Shown here one piece after another: positions 1 through 7,600 of a stretch of DNA of 26,638 bases (position 1 is its first letter; every line of letters starts with the position of its first letter). The DNA lies in contig JAXITR010000029.1 of assembly GCA_034679985.1 (NCBI GenBank), positions 1 through 26,638 on the forward strand. The letters run 5' to 3'. Source of the stretch: CAMDTE01 sp034679985 (lineage in GTDB: Bacteria; Bacteroidota; Bacteroidia; Flavobacteriales; Schleiferiaceae). Below the pieces are notes generated by a model that worked only from the letters and a program-made list of their open reading frames with translations, had not been told where the DNA came from and made no database searches. A program made the translations under genes and the position numbers.

Positions 1-179
1 CCACCAATAGCTGCTGCAATGGCCACCAAAGAGATGATGTACGTCAAGTACAAACCGTACTCAACGGTTTTATCCAGTTGTTCCCCTTCAACGAAGTAAA
101 CAACAAGCGAAGGAATCAAACCAATCACCCCCAGGGCGATGGCGATCCACTTGCCGTATTTGGCCAATAACCCTTCCAT
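1..179 (-). CDS. small integral membrane protein of the ExbB operon (3' part outside window)
   Basis: The reading frame starts with ATG at 179 and stays open to the window edge, giving the first 59 residues (MEGLLAKYGKWIAIALG...). Two hydrophobic stretches are visible, about residues 10-28 and 42-59, separated by a short polar loop, so it is an integral inner-membrane protein. It begins 6 bp after the ExbB stop codon on the same strand and is almost certainly cotranscribed with it. In Bacteroidota a small membrane protein of unknown function commonly lies between exbB and the exbD genes, and I infer this is that protein. Its exact function is unknown and the C-terminus cannot be seen. Confidence 0.75.
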   Translation of the reverse strand, partial: MEGLLAKYGKWIAIALGVIGLIPSLVVYFVEGEQLDKTVEYGLYLTYIISLVAIAAAIG

Positions 180-185
180 GATTCC

Positions 186-1004
186 TTATTTACCGTTCTT
201 TTTGTCGAACGAAATCATCATGTCCAAGAAGGAGATGGATGCGTCTTCCATTTTGTTGACGATACCGTCTACCATGGAGAGGATCAAGTTGTAGAATACC
301 TGCAAGATCATGGCGGCAATCAGACCGAATACGGTGGTCAACAAGGCCACTTTAATACCACCAGCAACCAAGGTCGGAGAAATGTCACCAGCAGCTTCGA
401 TGGCATCGAACGCCTGAATCATACCTACAACCGTTCCCAAGAAACCCAACATCGGGGCCAAGGCAATAAACAAGGCAATCCAAGTGATGTTGCGCTCCAG
501 TTTTCCGTTTTCAACGGAACCAACCGCAACGATGGACTTGTCTACCATGTCCATTCCTTCACCGTAGTGGGCCAAACCTTGGTACACCAAAGTAGCCACG
601 GGGCCGCGGTGCTCGTACGCCACTTTCATTGCGGCATCAACACCACCTTTGTTCAAGGCAGCTTCAACTTCACTCAAGAACTTGGCGTTGTTGGAAGAAG
701 CGAAGGTCAAGTACAACAAACGCTCAATAACTACGGCCAAACCAATGATCAATACCAACAAAACCGGCGCCATCCAGATGGGGTCGCCTTCGATGAACTT
801 CTTTTTAAATACTTGAGTGTAGCTGGACTCCTCTGCAGGAGCGGCAGCAGCCTCAGTTGTTTCCTCAGCAGCGGCGGCGGCGGTGTCCGTCGCTTCAGCC
901 GGTGCAGCTGTTTCTGTTGCAGCAGGTGCAGCTGCATCTTGGGCAAAAACGGGCGCTTGGAATGCCATGGCGACCAAAAGCGCGGAAGCAAAAACCTTTT
1001 TCAT
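186..1004 (-). CDS. exbB: MotA/TolQ/ExbB proton channel family protein
   Basis: Proton-channel subunit of the TonB-ExbB-ExbD energy-transducing complex in the inner membrane, which powers TonB-dependent outer-membrane receptors. Residues 1-21 form a signal peptide. Residues 22-60 are a low-complexity Ala/Glu/Thr/Pro linker, common in Bacteroidota ExbB-like proteins. Three membrane segments follow at about 77-98, 172-197 and 213-240. The second carries the family-typical APMLGFLGTVVGMI stretch (about 183-196). Length 272 aa is normal for the subfamily with an extended N-terminus. ATG at 1004 is supported by the signal peptide. A -7 box lies at 1042-1050. The assignment to ExbB rather than TolQ rests on family resemblance and neighbours. 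A TonB-dependent receptor that could use it is encoded at 9325-11550. Confidence 0.9.
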   Translation of the reverse strand: MKKVFASALLVAMAFQAPVFAQDAAAPAATETAAPAEATDTAAAAAEETTEAAAAPAEESSYTQVFKKKFIEGDPIWMAPVLLVLIIGLAVVIERLLYLTFASSNNAKFLSEVEAALNKGGVDAAMKVAYEHRGPVATLVYQGLAHYGEGMDMVDKSIVAVGSVENGKLERNITWIALFIALAPMLGFLGTVVGMIQAFDAIEAAGDISPTLVAGGIKVALLTTVFGLIAAMILQVFYNLILSMVDGIVNKMEDASISFLDMMISFDKKNGK

Positions 1005-1041
1005 GGGGGTTTTCTGTTGAATTACTTTTTTGAGATTGAGG

Positions 1042-1050
1042 GCAAAAGTA
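1042..1050 (-). promoter_or_regulatory. -7 box of the exbB promoter
   Basis: On the minus strand this reads TACTTTTGC, a perfect match to the Bacteroidota sigma-A -7 element TAnnTTTGC. It would give a leader of about 30 nt before the ATG at 1004. A 10-bp direct repeat (CGAATCGCA motif twice, about 1053-1071) lies immediately upstream, in the spacer to -33 zone, and could bind a regulator, though this is speculative. Confidence 0.55.
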
Positions 1051-1154
1051 AGCGAATCGCACCGAATCGCAATGATTTCGGCAGGTAGTTTACAATTATT
1101 TTACATGGAACGTTGCCAATGAATCATTGAACGACCGATGTCGGGCCAAAAGAC

Positions 1155-1751
1155 CTACTTCACCGCCGCTCGCAGTACGGCTTGTGAATCCCACAACGGT
1201 GTGGTTTTCAGGGCAGAAACCACCTCGTTGGGGTGCGCCACCACCGTCCACAAGTTGCGGTGTTCGGGATTCATGAATTCTTCGTCCACCATGCGGTCGA
1301 TGAGGGCAATGAGGGAATCGTAAAAGCCGTCCTGATTCAGCAATACAATGGGTTGAAGGTACTGGCCCAAGCGCTTCAAGGTAACGGCTTCAATGAGCTC
1401 GTCCAACGTGCCGGTACCGCCGGGCATCGCCACCAAACCGGCCGTGTCTTGCAGCAAGAGGGCTTTGCGCTCCGCCATGGTGTGCACATAGGTAAAATCC
1501 TCCACGCCGGGGTGGTTCATTTCAATCTCCTTTAAAAGGTAGGGCATCACGCCTTGCACTTTACCGCCCCGATCCAGCACGCAGGTGGCCAAATGGCCCA
1601 TCAGACCGGTTTTCCCGCCGCCAAAAAGCAAGGAGGCGCCGGCGTCCACCAGGTCCGAAGCAATAACCTCCGCAGCGCGCAAATACTTGGGATGAACTTT
1701 TGCGCTTCCCGCGCAGTAAACGGTAACCCGACGACCTTCCAAATTGTGCAT
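1155..1751 (-). CDS. LOG family protein (TIGR00730 Rossmann-fold nucleotide phosphoribohydrolase)
   Basis: Predicted cytoplasmic hydrolase of the Lonely Guy family, which cleaves nucleoside 5'-monophosphates (cytokinin riboside monophosphates or AMP) into base and ribose 5-phosphate. The 198-aa protein shows the nucleotide-binding GGGKTGLMG (44-52), the MAERK element (92-96) and the signature PGGTGTLDE (110-118), whose Glu is catalytic in the family. I chose ATG at 1751 although the frame is open further upstream. Translation then begins at MHNLEGRRVTVYC, where family homology begins, and a perfect -7 box sits 3 nt before it. It is divergent from the GH20 gene with only 30 bp between starts. 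The physiological substrate in this organism is not known. Confidence 0.9.
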   Translation of the reverse strand: MHNLEGRRVTVYCAGSAKVHPKYLRAAEVIASDLVDAGASLLFGGGKTGLMGHLATCVLDRGGKVQGVMPYLLKEIEMNHPGVEDFTYVHTMAERKALLLQDTAGLVAMPGGTGTLDELIEAVTLKRLGQYLQPIVLLNQDGFYDSLIALIDRMVDEEFMNPEHRNLWTVVAHPNEVVSALKTTPLWDSQAVLRAAVK

Positions 1752-1754
1752 GGT

Positions 1755-1763
1755 GCAAAAATA
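1755..1763 (-). promoter_or_regulatory. -7 box directly before the LOG start codon
   Basis: The minus strand reads TATTTTTGC, then ACC, then the ATG at 1751. The box is a full match to TAnnTTTGC. With only 3 nt between box and start codon, the transcript should begin at or next to the A of ATG, so the mRNA is probably leaderless. Confidence 0.55.
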
Positions 1764-1769
1764 GGTCCG

Positions 1770-1778
1770 TATCTTGGA
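1770..1778 (+). promoter_or_regulatory. weak -7 box directly before the GH20 start codon
   Basis: Reads TATCTTGGA followed by CGC and the ATG at 1782, the same 3-nt spacing as the LOG promoter on the other strand. It matches TAnnTTTGC with two mismatches. A TTG at 1744-1746 could be the -33 element, which would lie inside the LOG coding sequence. The two divergent promoters therefore overlap. Confidence 0.35.
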
Positions 1779-1781
1779 CGC

Positions 1782-3416
1782 ATGGCACATCGATTCACCT
1801 CTTCGCAAATTGTTGGGCACGCTTTGCTGATTTTGGCCTTCTTGAGCGGGCCGTCGGCGCTTAGGGGCCAAAACCATTCGGAAACACCCGGGCTAAACGT
1901 GGTTCCTGCTCCTGCCTCCTGGAACGTGGGGAATGGAAGCGCTGCGCTCCGGGGAACGTTGAATCTCAAAGCGCCCGCTTCCCTGGAACGTGAGGCGGAG
2001 GTGCTCCGCTTGTGGTGGAACCGATGCAGCCTGCCAGCACCGCGCACTGCAGCGCAACAGCCCAAGGAATGGAGTGCCCAACTGAGCGTGAACACCTCGC
2101 TGCCCGCGGAGGGGTACAAACTGCGGGTTCGGCCCGGCAAAATATCGCTGGAAGGAGGAAGTGAAGCAGGGGTATTTTACGGGCTGCAAACTCTATTTCA
2201 GTGCGCTGGAGAAGACACCGCTGCGGCAATTCACCGTCTGCCGGAATTGGAGGTAGAAGATCGTCCAGCCTTTGCCTACCGCGGCATGCACTTGGATGTT
2301 TCCCGCCATTTTTTCGGTGTGGAGTTCCTCAAAAAACACCTCGACGCCCTGGCGCGCGCCAAAATGAACACGTTTCACTGGCACCTGACAGACGATCAAG
2401 GCTGGCGCATCGAGATCAAGAAGTACCCACGGCTTACCCAAATTGGTGGCTGGCGCAGCGGATCCCAGCAGGGACCCTACTCCCTTCAGTCCTTCGATAC
2501 CCTGCGGTACGGGGGTTTTTACACCCAAGAAGAGATTCGCGAGGTGGTGGCCTACGCGGCCGAACGGCACATCCGGGTGGTACCCGAAATTGAAATGCCC
2601 GGGCACGCGTTGGCGGCACTGGCCGCTTATCCGGAACTGAGCTGCCGCCAAAAACCTTTGGAAGTTGCGCGCGGCTGGGGGGTGTTTGACGACGTCTTCT
2701 GCGCTGGTAACGACTCCACCTTTGCCTTCCTGGAGGACGTACTCACGGAGGTTTTTGCCCTATTTCCGGGCGAATACGTCCACATCGGGGGCGACGAATG
2801 CCCCAAAAACCGGTGGAACGAGTGCGCCCGTTGCGGCGCCCGCATGCAGACAGAGGGCTTGAAGGACGCCCACGAACTGCAGTCCTATTTCATCCAACGC
2901 ATGGAGCGCTTTGCCAACGCCCGCGGCAAGAAAATCATTGGTTGGGACGAGATTTTGGAAGGCGGACTGGCCCCCAACGCCACCGTCATGAGTTGGCGTG
3001 GGGAAGAAGGCGGCAAAGCGGCGGCGAAGAGCGGCCACAACGCCATCATGACCCCCGGTAAACCCTGTTATTTTGACCACTACCAAGCGAAGGTAGACAG
3101 CGAGCCGCACGCCATCGGCGGATACAATCCGGTGGAAGCGGTGTACCTCTATTCGGTGGTGCCCGACGGCCTCACCCCCGAGGAGCAAAAGCGCATTTTG
3201 GGCAGCCAAGGAAACGTTTGGACCGAGTACATGCTCACCCCGGACCACGTGGAATACATGATGCACCCGCGGATGGAGGCCTTGGCGGAAGTCCTGTGGA
3301 CCGGACCGCGCAAACCGGAACACCTTCCGGATTTTCAACGTCGGATGCGCCTGTATGCCCGCCACTTGGAGCGCAGCGGCTATCGGGTTGCTCCCCATTT
3401 TCTCAACTCCAAATAA
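1782..3416 (+). CDS. beta-N-acetylhexosaminidase, glycoside hydrolase family 20
   Basis: Exo-acting enzyme removing terminal beta-linked GlcNAc or GalNAc from glycans by substrate-assisted catalysis. The 544-aa protein has a signal peptide (about 1-30, ending SALRGQ), the small GH20b N-terminal domain (about 37-150, beginning VVPAPASW), then the TIM-barrel catalytic domain from FAYRGMHLDVSRHFF onward. The catalytic Asp-Glu pair is in HIGGDECPKNRW (D338-E339). Other family landmarks are FHWHLTDDQGWRIEIKKYP, VPEIEMPGH and GNVWTEY. ATG at 1782 was chosen over earlier in-frame codons because it gives a clean signal peptide and follows a -7-like box. The asparaginase gene follows after 10 bp, so both likely share a transcript and act on the same N-glycans in the periplasm or outside the cell. 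Confidence 0.93.
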   Translation: MAHRFTSSQIVGHALLILAFLSGPSALRGQNHSETPGLNVVPAPASWNVGNGSAALRGTLNLKAPASLEREAEVLRLWWNRCSLPAPRTAAQQPKEWSAQLSVNTSLPAEGYKLRVRPGKISLEGGSEAGVFYGLQTLFQCAGEDTAAAIHRLPELEVEDRPAFAYRGMHLDVSRHFFGVEFLKKHLDALARAKMNTFHWHLTDDQGWRIEIKKYPRLTQIGGWRSGSQQGPYSLQSFDTLRYGGFYTQEEIREVVAYAAERHIRVVPEIEMPGHALAALAAYPELSCRQKPLEVARGWGVFDDVFCAGNDSTFAFLEDVLTEVFALFPGEYVHIGGDECPKNRWNECARCGARMQTEGLKDAHELQSYFIQRMERFANARGKKIIGWDEILEGGLAPNATVMSWRGEEGGKAAAKSGHNAIMTPGKPCYFDHYQAKVDSEPHAIGGYNPVEAVYLYSVVPDGLTPEEQKRILGSQGNVWTEYMLTPDHVEYMMHPRMEALAEVLWTGPRKPEHLPDFQRRMRLYARHLERSGYRVAPHFLNSK

Positions 3417-3426
3417 CCCACACGGC

Positions 3427-4461
3427 GTGAAACGCATTGATTTTTTGAAGTCGGCCGGACTGGCCTTGGCCGGCGGACTGACCGGATGGACGGGGCTGAA
3501 AGGCGCCAATTTTCTGAGAGATTCCAGCGAAACCGACGCCTCCCCTGCGGACGAACGTGACGGCAAAATAGCCCGCGGCCCCGTCATGCTGGGCACGTGG
3601 CCCTTTGCCCAAACCGCCATTGGCGCCGCTTGGGACGGGTTGATGCAACCCGACGGCACTGCGCTGGACGCGGTGGAGGCCGCTGCGCGGCGCACCGAGG
3701 CGGACCCCAACGAACGCTCCGTAGGCTTGGGCGGACGTCCGGACCGGGACGGAATTGTGACCTTGGACGCCTGCGTCATGGACCATTTGGGCAACATTGG
3801 GTCCGTGGCGGCCGTGGAGAACGTGGTGCACGTCAGCAGCTTGGCCCGCGCCGTCATGGAGCACACGCCGCACGTGATGCTGGTGGGCGACGGCGCTCGC
3901 CAATTCGCCCGGGAGATGGGGTTTCCCTTAGAAGACCTGATGGTTCCGGACTCCAAAAAAGAATGGGAGCAGTGGAAAATCAAGTCCGAATACAAGCCCA
4001 TCCCCAACATCGAAAACCACGACACCATTGGTTTGCTGGCGCTGGACGGAGCGGGCCGACTGGCCGGCCTGTGCACCACCAGCGGCATGGCCTTTAAAAT
4101 GCACGGACGCGTGGGCGACTCCCCCCTCATTGGGGCCGGCCTGTACGTGGACGGCAGCGTGGGCGGAGCCACGGCCACCGGCCACGGCGAAGAGGTCATC
4201 CGCACGGTGGGTTCCTTCCGGGTGGTGGCCGCCATGACCGCGGGCAAATCCCCGCAAGCGGCGTGCAAACAGGCGGTTGAGGAAATCCACCGATTTTTTG
4301 TCCGACGGGGCGTCAACTGGGGCGATACTCAAATCGGGTTCATTGCCGTCAATCGGCGCGGCGAGACCGGTGCCTACGCTCTGCGCCCGGGATTCAGCTA
4401 CGCCGTGCGCACCCCGGAACAGGACGAACTGATCCGCGTGCCTTCGTTGTTGGAGGCCTAG
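3427..4461 (+). CDS. N4-(beta-N-acetylglucosaminyl)-L-asparaginase (Ntn hydrolase)
   Basis: Cleaves the GlcNAc-asparagine bond left after glycoprotein proteolysis, releasing aspartate and an aminosugar. The 344-aa protein belongs to the glycosylasparaginase family (type enzyme from Elizabethkingia). The autocleavage and nucleophile site is HDTIGLL, with Thr200 predicted to become the N-terminal nucleophile of the beta subunit. The downstream stretch MHGRVGDSPLIGAGLYVD is highly characteristic. I chose the GTG at 3427, 10 bp after the GH20 stop, because it yields a basic then hydrophobic N-terminus (KRIDFLKSAGLALAGG) resembling a degenerate Tat signal, as many relatives have; it lacks the RR pair. 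Its stop (4459-4461) meets the end of the opposing GH2 gene, so the genes are convergent and overlap by 4 bp. Confidence 0.92.
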   Translation: MKRIDFLKSAGLALAGGLTGWTGLKGANFLRDSSETDASPADERDGKIARGPVMLGTWPFAQTAIGAAWDGLMQPDGTALDAVEAAARRTEADPNERSVGLGGRPDRDGIVTLDACVMDHLGNIGSVAAVENVVHVSSLARAVMEHTPHVMLVGDGARQFAREMGFPLEDLMVPDSKKEWEQWKIKSEYKPIPNIENHDTIGLLALDGAGRLAGLCTTSGMAFKMHGRVGDSPLIGAGLYVDGSVGGATATGHGEEVIRTVGSFRVVAAMTAGKSPQAACKQAVEEIHRFFVRRGVNWGDTQIGFIAVNRRGETGAYALRPGFSYAVRTPEQDELIRVPSLLEA

Positions 4462-6308
4462 CGACGGATGCGGCGCCAGGCGCGCTTGGCCGCGCGCCAC
4501 GCCGGTTTGGGCCGGTTGTCAACGTCCAATAAACTCCAGGAAATGGCGTCGTCCACGTCGTTTAATTGCCAAACCAAGGATCCGCCGCATCGCGGGTCGG
4601 CTGCTTGAGCGGCGATGGTGCGCGAAATCACCCGGGCCTGCCAGCGTCGGCTCCACCGGGCCCGACCGCGCTCCGTGGCCAAGGAGTGTTGGGAAGCATT
4701 TGTTTCGTTTTCCAAGTAGCGATTCAACAGGCGCATGCCCTTGTAGCTGAACAGGTAGTGGTCGTTGGACCCCACCCAGCGCTGGCGCACCGAGGGGCCC
4801 GGATAGGAAGGAACGCCCCATTCCGTCACAAAAGGCGCAATGCGTTCGGCCAAAACTGCGGTGGGCTGTTCGCCGTGCCAAACGCGCCAATCGTGGTTGT
4901 TCCCGGTTTGGAAATCCGACGGCTTGCCCCAGTTGCTCAAAGGAGACGTGGGCAGGTAGAGGGTTCCCGGTGCTTGGCGGGCGAGGACCGTCGGCACGAA
5001 TTCGCGGAAAAATAACTGCATCCCCTGCGCCATTTGAAGGGAGTCTTGGCCGTGTATGCCGTACTTTTTTTGCCAACCCCAGTTGTTCCAGGCCACTTCC
5101 AGTTCGTTGTTGCCGCACAGAAGCACCACGGAGGGATGCGCGGAAAGCCGCGCGGTTTGGCGCTCCACTTCTTGCTTCATCTCCTCAAAAACGGGACCGG
5201 ACGTTGGGTATGCCGTCCCAGCAAAGGAAAAATCCACCCACAGCATCAGGCCCAACGAGTCTGCGCACCGCAGCAACCGCTCCGACGGATAGCGCCCTCC
5301 GCCCCAAAAACGCACGGTGTTGGCGCCGGACCGCGCCAGTTCTTCCATGCGCTGCTGCAAAACGACATCTTCCTCGCGCAGGGTGGGGCTCTCCGCCGGG
5401 TAGGCCGTCCGGTTCTGAGCGCGGACGGCATTGACGCCCGCACAAAACCGACGCTCGCCGTTGACCACCAACGCAAACGGATGTTCCGGTGTTTGCTCCA
5501 GAGCCACCGTGCGTTTTCCGGTCCAAATAGAAGCAGAATCCACCAAATGCTCAGCACCCGCGGGCCCATCCACGGCCCAGAGCTGCCACTTCAGGTGAAC
5601 CCGCTGCGGCACCGTTCGCAACCGGCCGCCCGCCTGCCGGGGTTGCCACAGGGGCCAATCGTGGAGCGCAACGGAGCCGGAAAGTTCCCGTTCGTCCGCA
5701 ATTTGGTGCACTTGATTCGATACCGTTTGCACCACCCGCTTCCCGGCAGCATCCGTCCATTCCGCGGTTACCGCGGCGCGGTAGTTCCCCGGGGCAGCCA
5801 CCGCCGCACGTACGGTCCACGTCCCCTCTTGGGCAAGGGCGTCTTGGTGAAAAACGGGCTCTACCAGTGCCGCCTCACTCCGCACCCGAATGCGGTGCGT
5901 ACCCGGCCCGGTTTGCGGTTGCGGCCGGGAAAAATCCCAACCGTATTCCACGCCCGGACGCCGCAGGTGGGGCGTTCTGCCGGCGGGATCGTTGTCCGTG
6001 GGGTAGGGTTTGCCGTCCGCCGCGCGCCGAACACGGGCCAATTCGTCGGCATCCGGAAAAGCCATGCCCACCCGATCGGTGGAACGGGTGCCGCGCGGCA
6101 ACACCCACGACGACGGCTCCAGCGGACCGGGAATCCATCGGCTGGAAGTTCCGAGCGAGGACGGTGTACCGGGCTCGTAAAAGGCCAACGCCGGGCCGTC
6201 CACCTCTTCCAACTCCCAAACCACTACGGTAGCCTGCGGTTCCGGCCACACGGGCGGAGACCCAGGTAGGGACGCCAAGGCCCAGACCACCAAAGCGGTG
6301 TCCAGCAT
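4458..6308 (-). CDS. glycoside hydrolase family 2, beta-mannosidase-like, short form
   Basis: Predicted retaining exo-beta-mannosidase acting on Man-beta-1,4-GlcNAc or related mannosides. The acid/base Glu is in LLCGNNELEVAW (E402) and the nucleophile Glu in FVTEWGVPSYPG (E496). The YGWDF motif near residue 125 corresponds to the YGWDWGP region of beta-mannosidases, and WQLNDVDDAISWSLLD marks the end of the TIM barrel. At 616 aa it is well below the usual 800-860: the first part of the N-terminal jelly roll and the C-terminal Ig-like domain appear to be missing, yet catalytic residues are intact. The start is ATG 6308, overlapping the cutC stop (TGATG), or GTG 6311. The N-terminus is hydrophobic but lacks a clear basic region, so export is uncertain. 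Confidence 0.82.
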   Translation of the reverse strand: MLDTALVVWALASLPGSPPVWPEPQATVVVWELEEVDGPALAFYEPGTPSSLGTSSRWIPGPLEPSSWVLPRGTRSTDRVGMAFPDADELARVRRAADGKPYPTDNDPAGRTPHLRRPGVEYGWDFSRPQPQTGPGTHRIRVRSEAALVEPVFHQDALAQEGTWTVRAAVAAPGNYRAAVTAEWTDAAGKRVVQTVSNQVHQIADERELSGSVALHDWPLWQPRQAGGRLRTVPQRVHLKWQLWAVDGPAGAEHLVDSASIWTGKRTVALEQTPEHPFALVVNGERRFCAGVNAVRAQNRTAYPAESPTLREEDVVLQQRMEELARSGANTVRFWGGGRYPSERLLRCADSLGLMLWVDFSFAGTAYPTSGPVFEEMKQEVERQTARLSAHPSVVLLCGNNELEVAWNNWGWQKKYGIHGQDSLQMAQGMQLFFREFVPTVLARQAPGTLYLPTSPLSNWGKPSDFQTGNNHDWRVWHGEQPTAVLAERIAPFVTEWGVPSYPGPSVRQRWVGSNDHYLFSYKGMRLLNRYLENETNASQHSLATERGRARWSRRWQARVISRTIAAQAADPRCGGSLVWQLNDVDDAISWSLLDVDNRPKPAWRAAKRAWRRIRR

Positions 6309-6958
6309 CACACCATTAAGGCTTTAACCTCGGCCTCGTCCGGCAAAGGCACCGCCGCACGGTAGGCCTCCGGGGACAATGCCGCGGAGTGAATCCAATC
6401 AAAACCCGCGGCGCGGTAATGCTGTGCGTTGGCGGAACGAATGCCTCCGCCCGGCAAGAGTTCAATGCGTCCGTTCGCCCGTTCGCGCAAAGACTTCAGC
6501 ACTTCCAGATCGCGTGCCCCCCAACCGGTGAGGATGCGCTGAAAACCCGCGTCGATGGCGTCTTCCAACGCCGCCAACGGATCGGAAAGGTCGTCGAACA
6601 TCCGGTGCAAAACACAAGGGACCGGTAGCGCCTGCACCACTTGGCGCAAACGCTCAGCGTCCCAGTTTCCGTGCTCGTTGAACGCGCCAAAAACCACAAA
6701 ATCAGCCCCGGCTTCCACCACAGCCACCGCGTCTCGCTGCAGTTGCAGCCAAGCGGCCCGATCGTACGCAAACGACCCCGCCACCGGCCGGGCCATGGCC
6801 CCTAAAATTCCGTCGTATCCCGCCCGAACCGCGCGCACATCCGCAGGATCCGGCGTGGTGCCACCGGCTAACGCATCCGCGCAAAACTCCACCCGGGGCA
6901 CGCCCCACTCCGCCGCCCGTTCCACGGCGCGGGGATGAAAACACGCCAACTCAAGCAC
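6308..6958 (-). CDS. cutC: CutC family protein (TIM barrel)
   Basis: The 216-aa cytoplasmic TIM-barrel protein shows the CutC pattern: LELACFHPRAVERAAEWG, VEFCADALAGGTTPDP, FVVFGAFNEHGNWD, CVLHRMFDDLSDP, ILTGWGARD and LLPGGGIRSAN. CutC was named for copper homeostasis in E. coli, but that role is disputed. Here it lies between a membrane-protein gene and a beta-mannosidase-like gene, overlapping both. The start is GTG at 6958, 8 bp inside the upstream gene; the stop overlaps the GH2 start by 1 bp. This coupling to glycosidases suggests a role in sugar or glycan metabolism rather than copper, as inference only. Family membership is certain, function is not. Confidence 0.9.
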   Translation of the reverse strand: MLELACFHPRAVERAAEWGVPRVEFCADALAGGTTPDPADVRAVRAGYDGILGAMARPVAGSFAYDRAAWLQLQRDAVAVVEAGADFVVFGAFNEHGNWDAERLRQVVQALPVPCVLHRMFDDLSDPLAALEDAIDAGFQRILTGWGARDLEVLKSLRERANGRIELLPGGGIRSANAQHYRAAGFDWIHSAALSPEAYRAAVPLPDEAEVKALMV

Positions 6959-7520
6959 GCTTCCCGGATTTTGGTCCGCCCTTGGCGGGCGTAGAACCCG
7001 CTTTGCCGGAGCCGTTCATCATCCCGCGAACGGCCTCCTTGGTTTTCCGATGCGCCTCCGCCCGACGACTTCCAAAATAGGCAAATCCAGCGGCCAAAAC
7101 CACGCCTTGGGACAAGGTGCTCGCCACGTTTTGAAGCACATAAGACCCCAAGCTGTAGGTGGAGGCCGCCGTCGACGCGTCCAATCCGGCGCTTACCGCC
7201 CGTGCTGCGGCCTCCTCCAAAAAACGAGGGCTCACCGCCGTGTGGAACAACCACTGGCCCAACGCTGTGGCCAAGGCCCAAACGCCAACCGACACCAGGC
7301 CGGATTGAAAAAGTCGAACAAAAGTGGGCGCCTCCGTCCGACTCAATCGAATGCGGCGCATCCCCCACTGCCAAATCAAGAGCGTGGGAACCACCGAGAT
7401 CAAAACAAAATAAACGTACAGCGGCAACCGCGGGCCGTGCAACCCAAATGCTTTTTCCAACAAGAGCCAGCCGTAGCTGAAGGCCCCCAGGGCCAAACCC
7501 AAAACAACCGATTGCTTCAT
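6951..7520 (-). CDS. four-span membrane protein, DUF4199-like
   Basis: The 189-aa protein has four hydrophobic segments (about 4-25, 32-54, 67-93 and 122-150) and a basic, Gly/Ser/Lys-rich C-terminal tail predicted to be cytoplasmic. Size, topology and the opening MKQSVVLGLALGAFSYGWLLLE fit the Bacteroidota-specific DUF4199 family of unknown function, although I cannot run a profile search. It is the first gene of a tightly overlapping minus-strand operon with cutC and the GH2 gene. A -7-like sequence (TATTTTTTGC on the minus strand, one T too many) lies about 20 bp before the ATG at 7520. Confidence 0.7.
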   Translation of the reverse strand: MKQSVVLGLALGAFSYGWLLLEKAFGLHGPRLPLYVYFVLISVVPTLLIWQWGMRRIRLSRTEAPTFVRLFQSGLVSVGVWALATALGQWLFHTAVSPRFLEEAAARAVSAGLDASTAASTYSLGSYVLQNVASTLSQGVVLAAGFAYFGSRRAEAHRKTKEAVRGMMNGSGKAGSTPAKGGPKSGKRA

Positions 7521-7588
7521 GGTGCGAAGTACGGCAAAAAATAAAGCGAAACCCGCGCAAGAACGAAGCTTGGAGCGGAAAATTTACC

Positions 7589-7597
7589 CACCTTTGA
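7589..7597 (+). promoter_or_regulatory. -7-like box directly before the TEX264-like gene
   Basis: Reads CACCTTTGA followed by CTC and the ATG at 7601. Only the first T and last C of TAnnTTTGC differ. The 3-nt distance to the start codon is identical to that of the LOG and radical SAM genes. Confidence 0.35.
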
Positions 7598-7600
7598 CTC

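Noticed and set aside
1117..1129. Palindrome CAATGA-a-TCATTG between LOG and exbB
   Set aside because: A single copy, short, not placed sensibly with respect to the exbB -7 box; could be chance.
2760..4316. Long open frame (518 codons) on the minus strand across the GH20 and asparaginase genes
   Set aside because: It is antisense to two clear enzyme genes, has no recognisable domain, and follows from their G/C-rich third positions.
5034..6269. 411-codon plus-strand frame opposite the GH2 gene
   Set aside because: Antisense to a gene with intact catalytic motifs; the translation is Arg/Pro-rich low-complexity without family features.
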